Shown: positions 30,411 to 38,722, numbered from the stretch's first letter. The stretch is 64,000 nt of DNA from Streptomyces sp. NRRL S-31 (GCF_000718775.1 NZ_JOCB01000001.1:154758-218757); one strand, 5' to 3'. Numbers and translations: made by a program. The notes: a model not told the origin generated them from the sequence alone.

Positions 30411-31772
30411 CTACTCGGTCACCGGGCGCGCGGTGGGCGTGGCGCCGGTCGAGGAGGACGGCCCGGCCGAGGCGACGGCGATGGCGGGCCGGAAGCGGTC
30501 GAGCCGGGGCAGTTCAGGGACCAGAGCCGAGGTGTCGCGGCAGACGGCCGCCGCATCTTCGAGCGAGAGAAGAGGAGAGCGGACGCGGGACCATCCGCCG
30601 GACGAGTCGCCGACGACCGCGACGCCGGGCCGGTCGGCCGGAACGGACGTGGCGGCCAGTGCTGCTTCGGGAGAGATGTCGGCCAGGGCCATGTTCGCCG
30701 ACGCTTCGTCGTTGACGCGGTGGCAGACGCGGCCGGTCAGTTGGGCACGCAGCATGGTGGCGCCCTTGCCGAGTTCCGAACCGAAGCGCTGCCCGCAGAC
30801 TTCGAGGTAGATGCCGGCCGCGCGACCGAGCTGGGCGAGGCGGATGAGCTTGGTGACCATCGCGTCCCGCCGCTTCTCGTCATCCCTGTTCGCGGCGAGG
30901 AAGAGTTCCGCCACCTCGTCAACGACCAGCACTACCGGGACTGGCCGCACGGCCTCCGGCAGCCCCCACACGTCCGAGGTGAGAACAGCATCCGGATCGG
31001 CACCGCTGAGACCGATCAGCCGAAACCGGTCCTCCATCTCTTCCAGCAGCACGTCGAGGAGGTCGTTCGCCCGATCCGGGTCGTCAGCCAGCGCTGACAA
31101 CCGAGGTGCGAAGGGCGCCAGTTCGACACCCCATTTGCAGTCGATCCCGACGAGGACGACCCGTTGCCGGGCCAGGCCGCACAACAAGTTGCGCAGGTAG
31201 ACGGACTTTCCGGACTGCGTGGCACCGAGGATCAGTTCATGCGGCACGGTGCGAAAGTCGCGTACGTGCCAGTCGCCGTCCTCTCGCAGCGCCAGCGGCA
31301 GGCGAAGCGGCTCGGCCGCAGCCTGACGCCGGGCGGGCCGCACATCGGCGAGCACGTCCCACCCGACCAGCCGCAGTTCGAGCCAGCCCGGTTTCGTGGG
31401 GCGTACGTGGACGGCGTGGGCGCCCCAGGCATGGCGCAGTCGGTCGGCCGAGGCGGTGAAGTCCTCGGGCGCCTGCCCGGTCGCCATGCGCAGCCGCATG
31501 ACGAGACCGGATGCGTTGGGCCGGGGGAAAGACCGCCGAGGCGGGACGGGTGCCGCCTGCCGTCCGACCACCCGGGCCGTGGCGATCCGAACGGCGGAAG
31601 CCGGGACCGTCAGACCGCACGCGTCCATCGTCGCCCGGTACGACAGCAGCACCCGCAACGCGACGACCGGATACCCGACCAGCCACCAGAACACCACCGG
31701 AATCCGCCGACGGACCACCAGCAGCGCGACCACGAGGAGCAGGACCAGCAGCACCCAGGCGAGGTCAGTCAT
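30411..31772 (-). CDS. traB: TraB/FtsK-type DNA translocase
   Basis: The 453-residue ATPase moves double-stranded element DNA between hyphae. An N-terminal transmembrane pair (about 5-45) is followed by the ATPase with Walker A GATQSGKS near 184 and Walker B VVLVVDEVAEL near 285. The C-terminus has a segment that may recognise element clt repeats. I chose ATG 31772. A TTG at 31781 overlapping the upstream stop (TTGA) is an alternative that adds three residues. Confidence 0.9.
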   Translation of the reverse strand: MTDLAWVLLVLLLVVALLVVRRRIPVVFWWLVGYPVVALRVLLSYRATMDACGLTVPASAVRIATARVVGRQAAPVPPRRSFPRPNASGLVMRLRMATGQAPEDFTASADRLRHAWGAHAVHVRPTKPGWLELRLVGWDVLADVRPARRQAAAEPLRLPLALREDGDWHVRDFRTVPHELILGATQSGKSVYLRNLLCGLARQRVVLVGIDCKWGVELAPFAPRLSALADDPDRANDLLDVLLEEMEDRFRLIGLSGADPDAVLTSDVWGLPEAVRPVPVVLVVDEVAELFLAANRDDEKRRDAMVTKLIRLAQLGRAAGIYLEVCGQRFGSELGKGATMLRAQLTGRVCHRVNDEASANMALADISPEAALAATSVPADRPGVAVVGDSSGGWSRVRSPLLSLEDAAAVCRDTSALVPELPRLDRFRPAIAVASAGPSSSTGATPTARPVTE

Positions 31773-31777
31773 GGCGA

Positions 31778-32125
31778 TCAACCCTGTGCCGCAATCGGGG
31801 CGTTGACCATGACCGCGTCGGCCCGGTAGGCGATGCCGTGACGGCTACGCCCGCCGAACTCGCTCTCCCACGGCCGGGCGACCAGGCCCGACAGGATGAC
31901 CGGCGCGCCCATGACCAGGCCGTCTCCGATCCCCTCTTCGGGGATGGTCACCTTAATCATGTCCGAGCCGCCGGCCGCGATGAACACCAGCTCCAGCGTC
32001 ATGAGCCGCTGGTTGGTCACCGGGTCCATGGCGACCTCGCCGGTCTGACGGTCCCTGACCTTGACCTCAGGGAGCTTGGTGACGAGCAGCGTCGCGGCGG
32101 AGGTGTCTACGGGGATCACACGCAC
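31778..32125 (-). CDS. SCO3933-family element regulatory protein
   Basis: A 115-residue protein starting at GTG 32125 with GAGGT upstream. It is a mostly beta small protein without membrane segments (VFIAAGGSDMIKVTIPEEG, VILSGLVARPWESEFGGRS) matching a family annotated as SCO3933-like regulatory proteins, found next to traB in AICEs. The mechanism is unknown. It overlaps the traB region and is the first gene of the transfer operon after the operator cluster. Confidence 0.7.
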   Translation of the reverse strand: MRVIPVDTSAATLLVTKLPEVKVRDRQTGEVAMDPVTNQRLMTLELVFIAAGGSDMIKVTIPEEGIGDGLVMGAPVILSGLVARPWESEFGGRSRHGIAYRADAVMVNAPIAAQG

Positions 32126-32184
32126 TGTCAGTACCTCACGGAGTCTTCGGGCGCCCTGAGATCGGCGCCGAGCAACTTGGATAG

Positions 32185-32275
32185 CCCCCTAGACAGCAGC
32201 GGGGGCAACCACCCCCAACTGTCTAGGGGGGTTGACAGTGAAGGTAGCCGACAGCCCATCAACTGTCCAGGGGGG
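32185..32275. promoter_or_regulatory. Operator cluster before the traB operon
   Basis: Inverted half-sites CCCCCTAGACAG (32185-32196) and CTGTCTAGGGGG (32219-32230) flank an inner GGGGG/CCCCC stem (32201-32205, 32212-32216), so the whole can form a cruciform. A third, imperfect half-site CTGTCCAGGGGGG follows (32263-32275). The half-sites match those of the palindromes before repSA. On the minus strand TATCCA (32178-32183) next to the first half-site could be a -10 element. Confidence 0.65.
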
Positions 32276-32308
32276 TATACGGTGTGGCCGCGAAACCGCG
32301 CGAAAGGG

Positions 32309-33130
32309 CTACCGAATGGCCCAGTGGAGGACGGTCGCGTCGTCGTGCGCCTTACCTCGCGGCCAGCGCCGGCCGTCGGGGTCGCTCTTCTCGGTCTCTC
32401 GGACACCGCGGATCAGTTCGTCCGGACCGGAGCAAGCGAGCACCTCCAAGTACTGCGCCCAGTCGGCGAGTTGGAAGCGATCGACGAGCCGAGTTGCACC
32501 GTCGCTCAAAAGCGTCACGGTGGACAGCGAGTCAAGTGGCACCGTGCCGGTCAGCGCGTGTTCGGCCGCCCGCGGGTCGGGGCCGGCGATCCAGAAGCCG
32601 CCCGGCCGGTTGCGCAGGCCCGTCAAAGCCTCCCGATAGTCGGCGAGCGCGGCGGAGTGCTCGGGCGAGCCGGTGGGCAGCGCGTCGACCGGCCCGCGCA
32701 GTCGCTTGCCGACTTCGTCCAGGCGCCGGTCGGTGACGACGGTCGTACCGCCATCGTTCTCCTCCAGGAGCAAGGAGGAATCGCCGAGGACCAGGTACTC
32801 CAGCCTTTCCCCGTTGATCCGTGCGGCGACGACCGTACTGGTGGGACTGGCCCGGTACGTCAGGTCACAGCTGTCGCTGTGCAGCGAGCGGACGCGGTCG
32901 ATCGAGTCGGCCAGGCACTCGGCGAGCGGACGGGTGGGGGACCCGGCGATGGCTTGGAGCAGCAGGCCGCCCAGCATCCCGGAGAACCAGGCGACACCGT
33001 GTGTGCACCCGGTCTCGGCACCGCCGACGCCGGCGCCATCGAGGAGCACGGCCGCGCCGGGAGTGGCGGCGGTGAAATCCTCGTTCTCTCGTTCCGGGTC
33101 GGCGGGGAGCGTGGCGAGGTCGACCCTCAC
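32309..33130 (-). CDS. PP2C-type (PPM) protein phosphatase
   Basis: The 273-residue protein has PPM metal-site motifs in order: LLDGAGVGG near 29-37, a STVVAARI strand, LGDSSLL, LSDGATRL and HDDATVLHW near the C-terminus. GTG 33130 overlaps the stop of the HTH gene (GTGA), so the two are coupled. It may dephosphorylate a Ser/Thr-phosphorylated partner, perhaps the HTH protein or the RsbW-like kinase-fold protein nearby; that link is inferred. The longer frame upstream runs inside the HTH gene. Confidence 0.8.
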   Translation of the reverse strand: MRVDLATLPADPERENEDFTAATPGAAVLLDGAGVGGAETGCTHGVAWFSGMLGGLLLQAIAGSPTRPLAECLADSIDRVRSLHSDSCDLTYRASPTSTVVAARINGERLEYLVLGDSSLLLEENDGGTTVVTDRRLDEVGKRLRGPVDALPTGSPEHSAALADYREALTGLRNRPGGFWIAGPDPRAAEHALTGTVPLDSLSTVTLLSDGATRLVDRFQLADWAQYLEVLACSGPDELIRGVRETEKSDPDGRRWPRGKAHDDATVLHWAIR

Positions 33131-33978
33131 GCCGCCGTCTCCTCGTCGTGCCGGTACAAGGGGCAGAGCAGTTCCACGGACTGCGGTTCGCTGGTCTCGG
33201 GGTCGTACTCGACACCCACCAGGGTGGAGAACCGGCGGTCGCCGACCTGGCCCCACATCACGTTCAGGTCGTTGGCGAGGAGTTGCACGACACCGAGGGA
33301 GCCTTGCGTGTGGATACCGGCGATCGCGAGCAGCGAGCCGTTGCCGTCCGGTCGCGGCAGCCGGCCGAGGTAGCCGACGTCGTACGGCCGGGCCGGGTCG
33401 CTGTCCTGCCCCGAGCGGTGCATGGTGCCGGTCTGCCGGTCCACCACGGTCCAGGGCCCGTCTTCCGCACGCTCCCACTGGAGAACCGGGTCCTGGGCGT
33501 AGGTGTCCCACATGGCCTGGGACATGCGGGGGCCGCAGACCACGATCAGGCCGTCCCGGTTGAGGTCGATCTCGCCGGTCACCGGCACATGCTCCGAGGC
33601 GACGTCGAGCCCGTACGACCGCGCCAGGTCTTCCAGCCGCTTGCCGGAACTGACGTCGTCCACGGCGACGACGGTCCGGCCGCGTTCGTCGTCCCGCCGC
33701 AGCGGTGTGGCGACGGTGACGGCGCCCCGGCCGAGGAAGGCCCCTTCCGGCGCTGGGCCGGTGTGCCGGATCTGGTGGATCCGCCCGCGGCTCAGGCCGG
33801 CCTTCGCGGCGATCTGCGCGTACGACAACCCTTGGGCGTGCAGGTCCTGAACCACTCGGCGACGAAGGCGGGCCAGCTCGGTCACCTCTTGCTGCGCGTC
33901 CGCCAAGCGAGTCGTCACCTCGCGCAACAGCAGGTACGGATCATCGATCGTCATGATCCGTTGGAGCTCGTCCGACAT
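33127..33978 (-). CDS. HTH regulator with a large C-terminal domain (candidate TCTAG-binding protein)
   Basis: A 283-residue protein whose ATG 33978 has the strong site TAGGAGGTGAGG upstream. Residues about 15-65 form a coiled coil and a sigma-70-region-4-like HTH (QGLSYAQIAAKAGLSRGRIHQI). The C-terminal about 200 residues (VVAVDDVSSGKRLEDLARSY, LIVVCGPRMSQAMWDTYAQD, LLAIAGIHTQGSLGVVQLLA) look like a sensor or nucleotide-binding fold also seen in Streptomyces hypotheticals. A perfect TCTAG palindrome lies in its own promoter. It is coupled to the PP2C gene. Confidence 0.7.
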   Translation of the reverse strand: MSDELQRIMTIDDPYLLLREVTTRLADAQQEVTELARLRRRVVQDLHAQGLSYAQIAAKAGLSRGRIHQIRHTGPAPEGAFLGRGAVTVATPLRRDDERGRTVVAVDDVSSGKRLEDLARSYGLDVASEHVPVTGEIDLNRDGLIVVCGPRMSQAMWDTYAQDPVLQWERAEDGPWTVVDRQTGTMHRSGQDSDPARPYDVGYLGRLPRPDGNGSLLAIAGIHTQGSLGVVQLLANDLNVMWGQVGDRRFSTLVGVEYDPETSEPQSVELLCPLYRHDEETAA

Positions 33979-34005
33979 GACCTCACCTCCTAGCAGTACC
34001 CAGGA

Positions 34006-34021
34006 GTCTAGGGCCCTAGAC
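34006..34021. promoter_or_regulatory. TCTAG-type operator before the HTH gene
   Basis: GTCTAGGGCCCTAGAC is a perfect 16-bp palindrome, 28 bases upstream of the HTH gene start, which suggests autoregulation. Confidence 0.75.
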
Positions 34022-34153
34022 GGAATGGGAGGCAGCCGCCGCCCGGTACGCACGCCGATGACGTAGAAGCGTGATCTCCTCCGGGGGACACCTCTCGGGC
34101 TCACACCTCACCGCCGACTACGCGAACCCGCGATCGCACCGCTTTCTGTGCAC

Positions 34154-34543
34154 TCATACGCTCGCCCGCACCAGATCGGCCCAGACGAAGCGCCCGTCAG
34201 GCAAGATCGTGTAGCCCCAGTTCTTCGCCAGGGCATCGATCAGCCGTAGCCCACGACCTCCCTCTTCACGACTGGTGACGGGGCACAGGTGAGGCACGCG
34301 ATCGCCGCCCTGGTCGACCACCTTGATGCGCACGAGATCGTCGCCGAGGCCGACGACCACCAAGAACCACCCACCAGGCATGCCACTCCTCGTATGCCGC
34401 AGGGCGTTGGTCGCCAGCTCGCTCACGACCAGGACGGCGTCTTCGACCGGGCCACGCTCCGCGAGCAGGGAGGCGACGAAGTGACGGGCATTGGACACCT
34501 CTGCCGGCAGGCCGGGAAAGACACGGCACCACTTGGTAAGCAT
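34154..34543 (-). CDS. RsbW-like ATP-binding protein (HATPase)
   Basis: The 129-residue protein has the GHKL N box VVSELATNALRHT and G1/G2 boxes VVDQGGDRVP and GGRGLRLIDALA, as in anti-sigma/serine-kinase RsbW relatives that are abundant in Streptomyces. ATG 34543 has GAGAGG upstream, and a TCTAG palindrome sits at 34562. The partner is not known. A PP2C phosphatase in the same element makes a partner-switching arrangement possible. Confidence 0.85.
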   Translation of the reverse strand: MLTKWCRVFPGLPAEVSNARHFVASLLAERGPVEDAVLVVSELATNALRHTRSGMPGGWFLVVVGLGDDLVRIKVVDQGGDRVPHLCPVTSREEGGRGLRLIDALAKNWGYTILPDGRFVWADLVRASV

Positions 34544-34561
34544 GGGGGAACCTCTCCGTTC

Positions 34562-34577
34562 GTCTAGGGGGCTAGAC
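34562..34577. promoter_or_regulatory. TCTAG-type operator before the RsbW-like gene
   Basis: GTCTAG (34562-34567), GGGG and CTAGAC (34572-34577) form a palindrome of the same 16-base frame as the site at 34006, 19 bases before the ATG at 34543. Confidence 0.72.
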
Positions 34578-34640
34578 AGCGTGACGGCAGAGTATTCCTA
34601 GCAGCAAGCAGCATTCTAGGCATGCTGAGGAATTATTCCC

Positions 34641-35489
34641 CTAAGGGATGAGGGTGTCCCCCAGGTCACGGAACTCCTTCATCACCCGCAACAGCAGCTC
34701 GCGCACCTCATGACCGAAGACGGCAGCGCACTCGAAGCGCTCGAAGGTCTCCTCGTAGGCGGCCACTTCAGCAGCGTCAGTGGACACCCGTTCGTTGTCG
34801 AAGGTCTCGATCACGACCGCCCGCCGGTCGCACAAGGTGAAGCCGTGCCTCGGCAGCACCGGCACCGGCCGGCGCCAGGGAATCACCCCGAGCCGTACCG
34901 TGCTCAGACTCTCCACCGCCAGCAACCGGTCGAACTGCGCCAGCATCAGCGCCGGACTTCCCGGCCAGGTCCGCAAGACGGCCTCGGTGACCACGAACAC
35001 CGACTCCCGCCCCGGCTCGTACAACACACTCTGCCGATCCACACGGGCAGCGACGGCCCGGCCGACAGTCTCGGGTGTCGAGCACGGGGCGCTCTGGAAG
35101 ACGTGCCGGGCGTACTCGGCGCTCTGCAACATGGCCGGCAGAACGACGCACTGGAACGAGCGGACCGACTGAGCGGACCGCACCTCTTCGTCAACAGTCG
35201 TGCCCTCGGCGACGTCAACAGCGGTCGGCTCGTCGTCCTCGGCGGCAACGACGCCGGCCAGCAGCTCCCGCACCTCACGAGAGACAGACTCATCCACGCC
35301 GAGGGCGCCCAGGAGCCGGTCGAGCACATCCCGGCTCGGCACCATGCGCCCGGTCTCGATCTTGGACACGGTCGGCTGACCTACGCCGGCCCGTTGCGCC
35401 AGCACGGCACCCGTCAGACCCGACTCTCCACGAAGCACACGAAGACGCGCACCCAGCGCCTTCATCCGCTCCCGCCGCTCACTCCCCAT
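34641..35489 (-). CDS. XRE-family regulator with DUF5753 domain
   Basis: The 282-residue protein has an N-terminal XRE HTH (LGARLRVLRGESGLTGAVLAQ, VGQPTVSKIETGR) and a C-terminal DUF5753 domain of about 180 residues (IPWRRPVPVLPRHGFTL, VIETFDNERVST). This is a common Streptomyces regulator type, usually next to a small DUF397 protein and an RsbW-like ATPase. Here the ATPase is present and DUF397 is not. ATG 35489 is used; the frame upstream has no better site. Confidence 0.88.
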   Translation of the reverse strand: MGSERRERMKALGARLRVLRGESGLTGAVLAQRAGVGQPTVSKIETGRMVPSRDVLDRLLGALGVDESVSREVRELLAGVVAAEDDEPTAVDVAEGTTVDEEVRSAQSVRSFQCVVLPAMLQSAEYARHVFQSAPCSTPETVGRAVAARVDRQSVLYEPGRESVFVVTEAVLRTWPGSPALMLAQFDRLLAVESLSTVRLGVIPWRRPVPVLPRHGFTLCDRRAVVIETFDNERVSTDAAEVAAYEETFERFECAAVFGHEVRELLLRVMKEFRDLGDTLIP

Positions 35490-35676
35490 GTCCAGGGTTC
35501 TACACCACGAGCCAGCAGGCACTGGTACGACCAGACCCAGCGACCACCAGCCGAGCGTGATTCAAACTTTCTCTACTGGTTCAAGGCGGCTCGCTCCGCT
35601 CCCCGCGCGCGGCCCGGCCCCCGGCCGGGCCTGCGCTCCTGTCTCCGCCCCGCTCCAGCCCGGCCGGCGCCCGTGC

Positions 35677-35763
35677 CGCGCACAGCAATCAGCCGCTTAC
35701 CGTAGAAGGGGTACGTCGTGGCTGAGGCTGTCCACAAGCCTACGATCACTCGCGCAAAAGCAG
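35677..35763. repeat. Dispersed repeat, copy A
   Basis: Bases 35677-35763 share long identical blocks with 59847-59931: CGCACAGCAATCAGCCGC, AGAAGGGGTACGTCG and GATCACTCGCGC followed by AAAGCAGC. The gap 35490-35802 holds no convincing gene. A 77-aa minus-strand frame (35573-35806) overlaps but lacks a good start. Confidence 0.6.
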
Positions 35764-35802
35764 CGTCACCCCAAAGCCGCTCCGTGCCGACCTCAAGCGC
35801 CC

Positions 35803-36450
35803 TCACTTCCGCTTGTATTCTTCATTGGCCGCCGCATTAGAAATCTGAGTGCGCACATCTTTCAGGATGACCAACACGCGGTCTCTGATATCCACCCAAT
35901 CCGCGAGCGAGACATATTCCTCCCTTCCGTGAGCAATATCATTGCGATGGCGCAGCAATCGTTTGTCGATAATGGATCTGTAGATCTCATGTCGACTCGC
36001 GTCGCAGCCAATGGAATGCATAATGTCGGCAAAGACGTCGAAATATAGGTTCGACCTCGTTCTAATCATTGCCGAGTTGTACGGAATATTAGCGGGTAGG
36101 GCATCGGCGCTCCTGAGAAGCTCGACAATCTCAGTATGCGCCAAGGAACTCTTTGAAGCCTCGCCGCGACCTAGTTTTGACCTAAGGGCAACCGCGGCTA
36201 TTTCAGACCTCAATTGGCCAACTTTTAGGCCTTTCCTGCTCACGTACTCAAGATACGCACGAGCACCCTCTTTTACGTATCCTTCCCAATGCGCGTAAAC
36301 AAGCGCTACGCCGCCGCGGAGGACCCCTGGTAGTTGATGCGATCTACACGAGGAGGCAACTTGCTCCCAGAGTTGCATCTCATGTGTGCGCCATTTCAAG
36401 TCTTCCGTCAGAACGGATTCAAGGTTCTCGATCGTCCGAATCGAGGCCAT
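35803..36450 (-). CDS. HEPN-domain putative ribonuclease (MAE_28990-like)
   Basis: A 215-residue helical protein that resembles the MAE_28990/MAE_18760 HEPN group of the RiboL-PSP-HEPN superfamily. The catalytic-type R-x4-H motif is present as RNDIAH at 169-174. The LVYAHWEGYVKEGARAYLEY helix is also typical. Such proteins are thought to cleave RNA. It starts 2 bases after the DUF262 stop, so the pair is one operon. The GC content is clearly lower than in the core genes, a sign of recent transfer. Confidence 0.75.
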   Translation of the reverse strand: MASIRTIENLESVLTEDLKWRTHEMQLWEQVASSCRSHQLPGVLRGGVALVYAHWEGYVKEGARAYLEYVSRKGLKVGQLRSEIAAVALRSKLGRGEASKSSLAHTEIVELLRSADALPANIPYNSAMIRTRSNLYFDVFADIMHSIGCDASRHEIYRSIIDKRLLRHRNDIAHGREEYVSLADWVDIRDRVLVILKDVRTQISNAAANEEYKRK

Positions 36451-36452
36451 CG

Positions 36453-37565
36453 CTAATCCACACTGAAAATGCGATTACCTACGAGTGGCATCATTGGTAC
36501 GCGAGAAGTGGCGCGAACTCCTGCCCCCGAATATTTTCTGAACTGATCGTCCTTCCAGAGTTCAGATACTGCACTCCTCAGACGATCCGCCTGTTCGTCG
36601 ACTCGAAGATTCTTCCAGTCATCGAGGTGACCCGCCACTCCGAGGGTAATAGCCTCGAAGGCCGATACGCTGAAAGCGCCAGACGGCTTCTCGCGACGAA
36701 CGTCGTACCGCCGGAAGACATCCGGCCCCAGTGACGAAAGAACGCCGAACACGCCCTCGAAGATCACTTGTTGCTGCGCCGTGTCGAAATCGCCGGATGT
36801 AGCCATGTCCAAAATTTGATCTGACAGGAATGTATCCATGTCGGAAAATCTGTTCAGCTCGGATGGTGTTGCATTCTTTAGGACGAAGAAGCGCGTCGCA
36901 AGCTCTAGATCATACTGCTCAGAAATCTGCCTATCCGTCAAAGGTACACAATCGGCAAACGGCCCCTCGGTACGGAGTCGATCTAGCCAAACATAGAATT
37001 CGGCGTTAGTCATCAGTAGCTGAGCAGTTCGAACTTCCTGCGGTGAAGTCGGAACGCCGCCACTATTCAACCTGTCGAACAATTCGTACTTTACTCGTTC
37101 GTCGGATTCGCGCAGCAGAATCCGGAAATCCAGGCGAGCCCGTTTGAAATGGATCTTAAGCTCGGGAGAGAACCTAGGCTCCTCTCCTGAGTAGCTCATC
37201 CCCTCCAATGAAGGCAAATACTTGGTCCGGGTGAGTTTGCTCGGCGGAAGGGTAGCGCCTGTTGCCTCATCGCGCAATTCTCCCATAAATGACAGGATCG
37301 TGGAAAGTCGCTGCAGACCATCAACAACTTCCCAAACACCATCCTCGCGCTGGGCGACGAAAATGGTGGGAAGCGGGATGTCAAGCAGAATGGACTCGAT
37401 CAGTCGCGATTGCTTCTCGATAGGCCAGCGGAACAGGCGCTGATACTCTGGCCTGATTTGGATTTCCTTGTCTCGGTAGAGATTCACCACCTCTCCGATC
37501 GACATGGTATATCCGTCAGATCGGATATTTTGACGGCTGGTCTCTACTTCCTCAAGAATCCCCAC
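36453..37565 (-). CDS. DUF262 (ParB/Srx-fold) protein
   Basis: A 370-residue protein whose N-terminal DUF262 domain has the YQRLFRWP motif at 41-48 and VVDGLQRLSTI at 80-90, where the family consensus is DGQQR (Gln changed to Leu here). DUF262 occurs in the GmrSD and SspE anti-phage nucleases and binds or cleaves nucleotides. No HNH (DUF1524) domain follows, so it is a DUF262-only member. GTG 37565 has AAAGGAT upstream. Its partner is the HEPN gene. GC is about 50 percent by eye. Confidence 0.8.
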   Translation of the reverse strand: MGILEEVETSRQNIRSDGYTMSIGEVVNLYRDKEIQIRPEYQRLFRWPIEKQSRLIESILLDIPLPTIFVAQREDGVWEVVDGLQRLSTILSFMGELRDEATGATLPPSKLTRTKYLPSLEGMSYSGEEPRFSPELKIHFKRARLDFRILLRESDERVKYELFDRLNSGGVPTSPQEVRTAQLLMTNAEFYVWLDRLRTEGPFADCVPLTDRQISEQYDLELATRFFVLKNATPSELNRFSDMDTFLSDQILDMATSGDFDTAQQQVIFEGVFGVLSSLGPDVFRRYDVRREKPSGAFSVSAFEAITLGVAGHLDDWKNLRVDEQADRLRSAVSELWKDDQFRKYSGAGVRATSRVPMMPLVGNRIFSVD

Positions 37566-38403
37566 AGGCTATCCTTTACATTCACTTTTCTGGCGATGCA
37601 GGAGCCAGACTATCCTCTCTGCTCAGACGATGATGGGGCAACCGTCAACGGGCAGGTAGCGAGATACAGCAACCACCACGACCGCGGCCAAGGACCCCCG
37701 TTGGCTGGCTGCCGAAGGTGACGGGGTGCCAGCTACATGCCAGATCGCGCGGGGAACTACGGGGACCACTGGACACCAAATCGGCAGCCAGCTACGCACC
37801 AACGCACCTTCGGGCGCAGGGCAACCCAGCGACTGGCCCTCGCGAACCCGAACTTCCCAAGCTGTGAGGGCTTCGGCATCGTGGTCACGGGCCGGCCGTC
37901 GTGGCTTGCTGTGGTCGACGCCAATGGCAGCGTGGCTGAGGCGTGTGGGGGTGTAGCGAGGCACACGCGTGCGTGGGCGGTCAGCGCACCCGCCGTCATG
38001 GCTGACTGTCGTCGGCTGAGGTTCAGACCGGGCCACCGAGGGCGCCGGCCGTCAGTCGAGCGAGCTCCTGCACCGGGTGAAGCTGGGCCGTCCCTGGGCC
38101 GTCCGAGGTCGCTCGACAGCGGCCAAGGATGACCACCAGGCGCACGAGCCCACCGCCCTGACCAGCAAAAACCCAGCTCACCAAGATCCCCGACAAGACC
38201 CGGGGCAAGAAGACATCTCAGGTTGGGCTGCGTGGCGGACCCGGCAAGTTGTCCCACGCATGACCGCATCCGCCAGCGCAGTGCAGCGAGCACCAGTACG
38301 CGCAGGACCTTGCCATGCTCCGTGTCCAATTCGCGCTCTACCTACATGCTCCGTCCAACCGCACTCTGAGCCATAGAGGAGCGTCACGACCGTAGGGGGA
38401 GGT
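37566..38403. other. Element region without a recognised gene
   Basis: These 838 bases lie between the DUF262 promoter and the microprotein. Several overlapping frames exist on both strands (for example 37757-38329 minus), but none has a good ribosome binding site or a recognisable protein. The last about 85 bases resemble the region upstream of the second microprotein (45489-45572) and may hold its promoter. Confidence 0.4.
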
Positions 38404-38523
38404 ATGGCGAAGCGTCGAAGGCCGCAGCCCAGGGACAGCCGCGGCCGATTCACCAAGACCGGCATGCCGGTCTGGCTGGGCGTCGTGGTGGTCGTCGTCC
38501 TGCTGTACGCCTACGCCCGCTAG
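38404..38523 (+). CDS. 39-aa basic membrane microprotein, copy 1
   Basis: The protein begins MAKRRRPQPRDSRGRFTKTG and ends with one hydrophobic segment (VWLGVVVVVVLLYAYAR). GGGGGAGG stands 3-10 bases before ATG 38404. A second copy at 45573 is 34 of 39 residues identical, and all changes are conservative (Met/Ile, Val/Ile, Val/Thr, Leu/Ile). That is evidence of selection on the protein. Both copies sit just before an att repeat. The function is unknown; a single-span peptide with a cationic N-terminus could be a membrane anchor or small toxin. Confidence 0.75.
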   Translation: MAKRRRPQPRDSRGRFTKTGMPVWLGVVVVVVLLYAYAR

Positions 38524-38676
38524 CCCGACGAGGCGCAGACGGACCAAGACTCGCACCACAACCGCACCAGATCGAGCGGGGAACAGCGGGGAATCACGGT
38601 GAAACCAGCCGGGTTCGACGAGACCGCATCGTGGCCGTTCGCCTAGGTCAGCGCCCGAATCAGCTCCAAACGATCG

Positions 38677-38722
38677 CAGCTTCCCAAGCTGAGAGCGCGA
38701 GTTCGATTCTCGTCACCCGCTC
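38677..38722 (+). repeat. attR core of the AICE
   Basis: Exact 46-bp copy of the tRNA-Gly 3' half (25136-25181). It lacks the tRNA 5' half, so it is not a tRNA gene. A further imperfect hairpin AGCCCTAGGTC/GACCTGGGGCT follows (38729-38752). Confidence 0.9.

Larger units (their letters stand above)
25136..38722 (-). mobile_element. Actinomycete integrative and conjugative element (AICE) in tRNA-Gly(CCC)
   Basis: About 13.5 kb lie between the exact 46-bp repeats. From attL the element carries a DUF5677 cargo gene, int, xis, repSA, spdD, two small membrane/transfer genes, spdB, a traB-type translocase, an SCO3933-like gene, a PP2C phosphatase with its HTH partner, an RsbW-like ATPase, an XRE regulator, a DUF262-HEPN pair and a 39-aa microprotein. 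Rep and TraB without a relaxase fit pSAM2-type double-stranded DNA transfer between mycelia. All main modules are open, so the element may be functional. GC falls visibly in the DUF262-HEPN cargo. Confidence 0.88.

Noticed and set aside
33131..33511. Longer start for the PP2C gene inside the HTH gene
   Set aside because: It would overlap about 380 bases of the well-supported HTH gene, while GTG 33130 gives a clean GTGA coupling.
35573..35806. 77-aa minus-strand frame over repeat A
   Set aside because: No ribosome binding site; similarity to a frame over repeat B (59739-59942) is limited to the shared DNA blocks, and the rest differs, so I list only the DNA repeat.
38677..38722. Second tRNA-Gly gene
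   Set aside because: Only the 3' half is present, with no acceptor 5' strand or D arm; it is an att copy. The same holds for 41763, 45708 and 61776.
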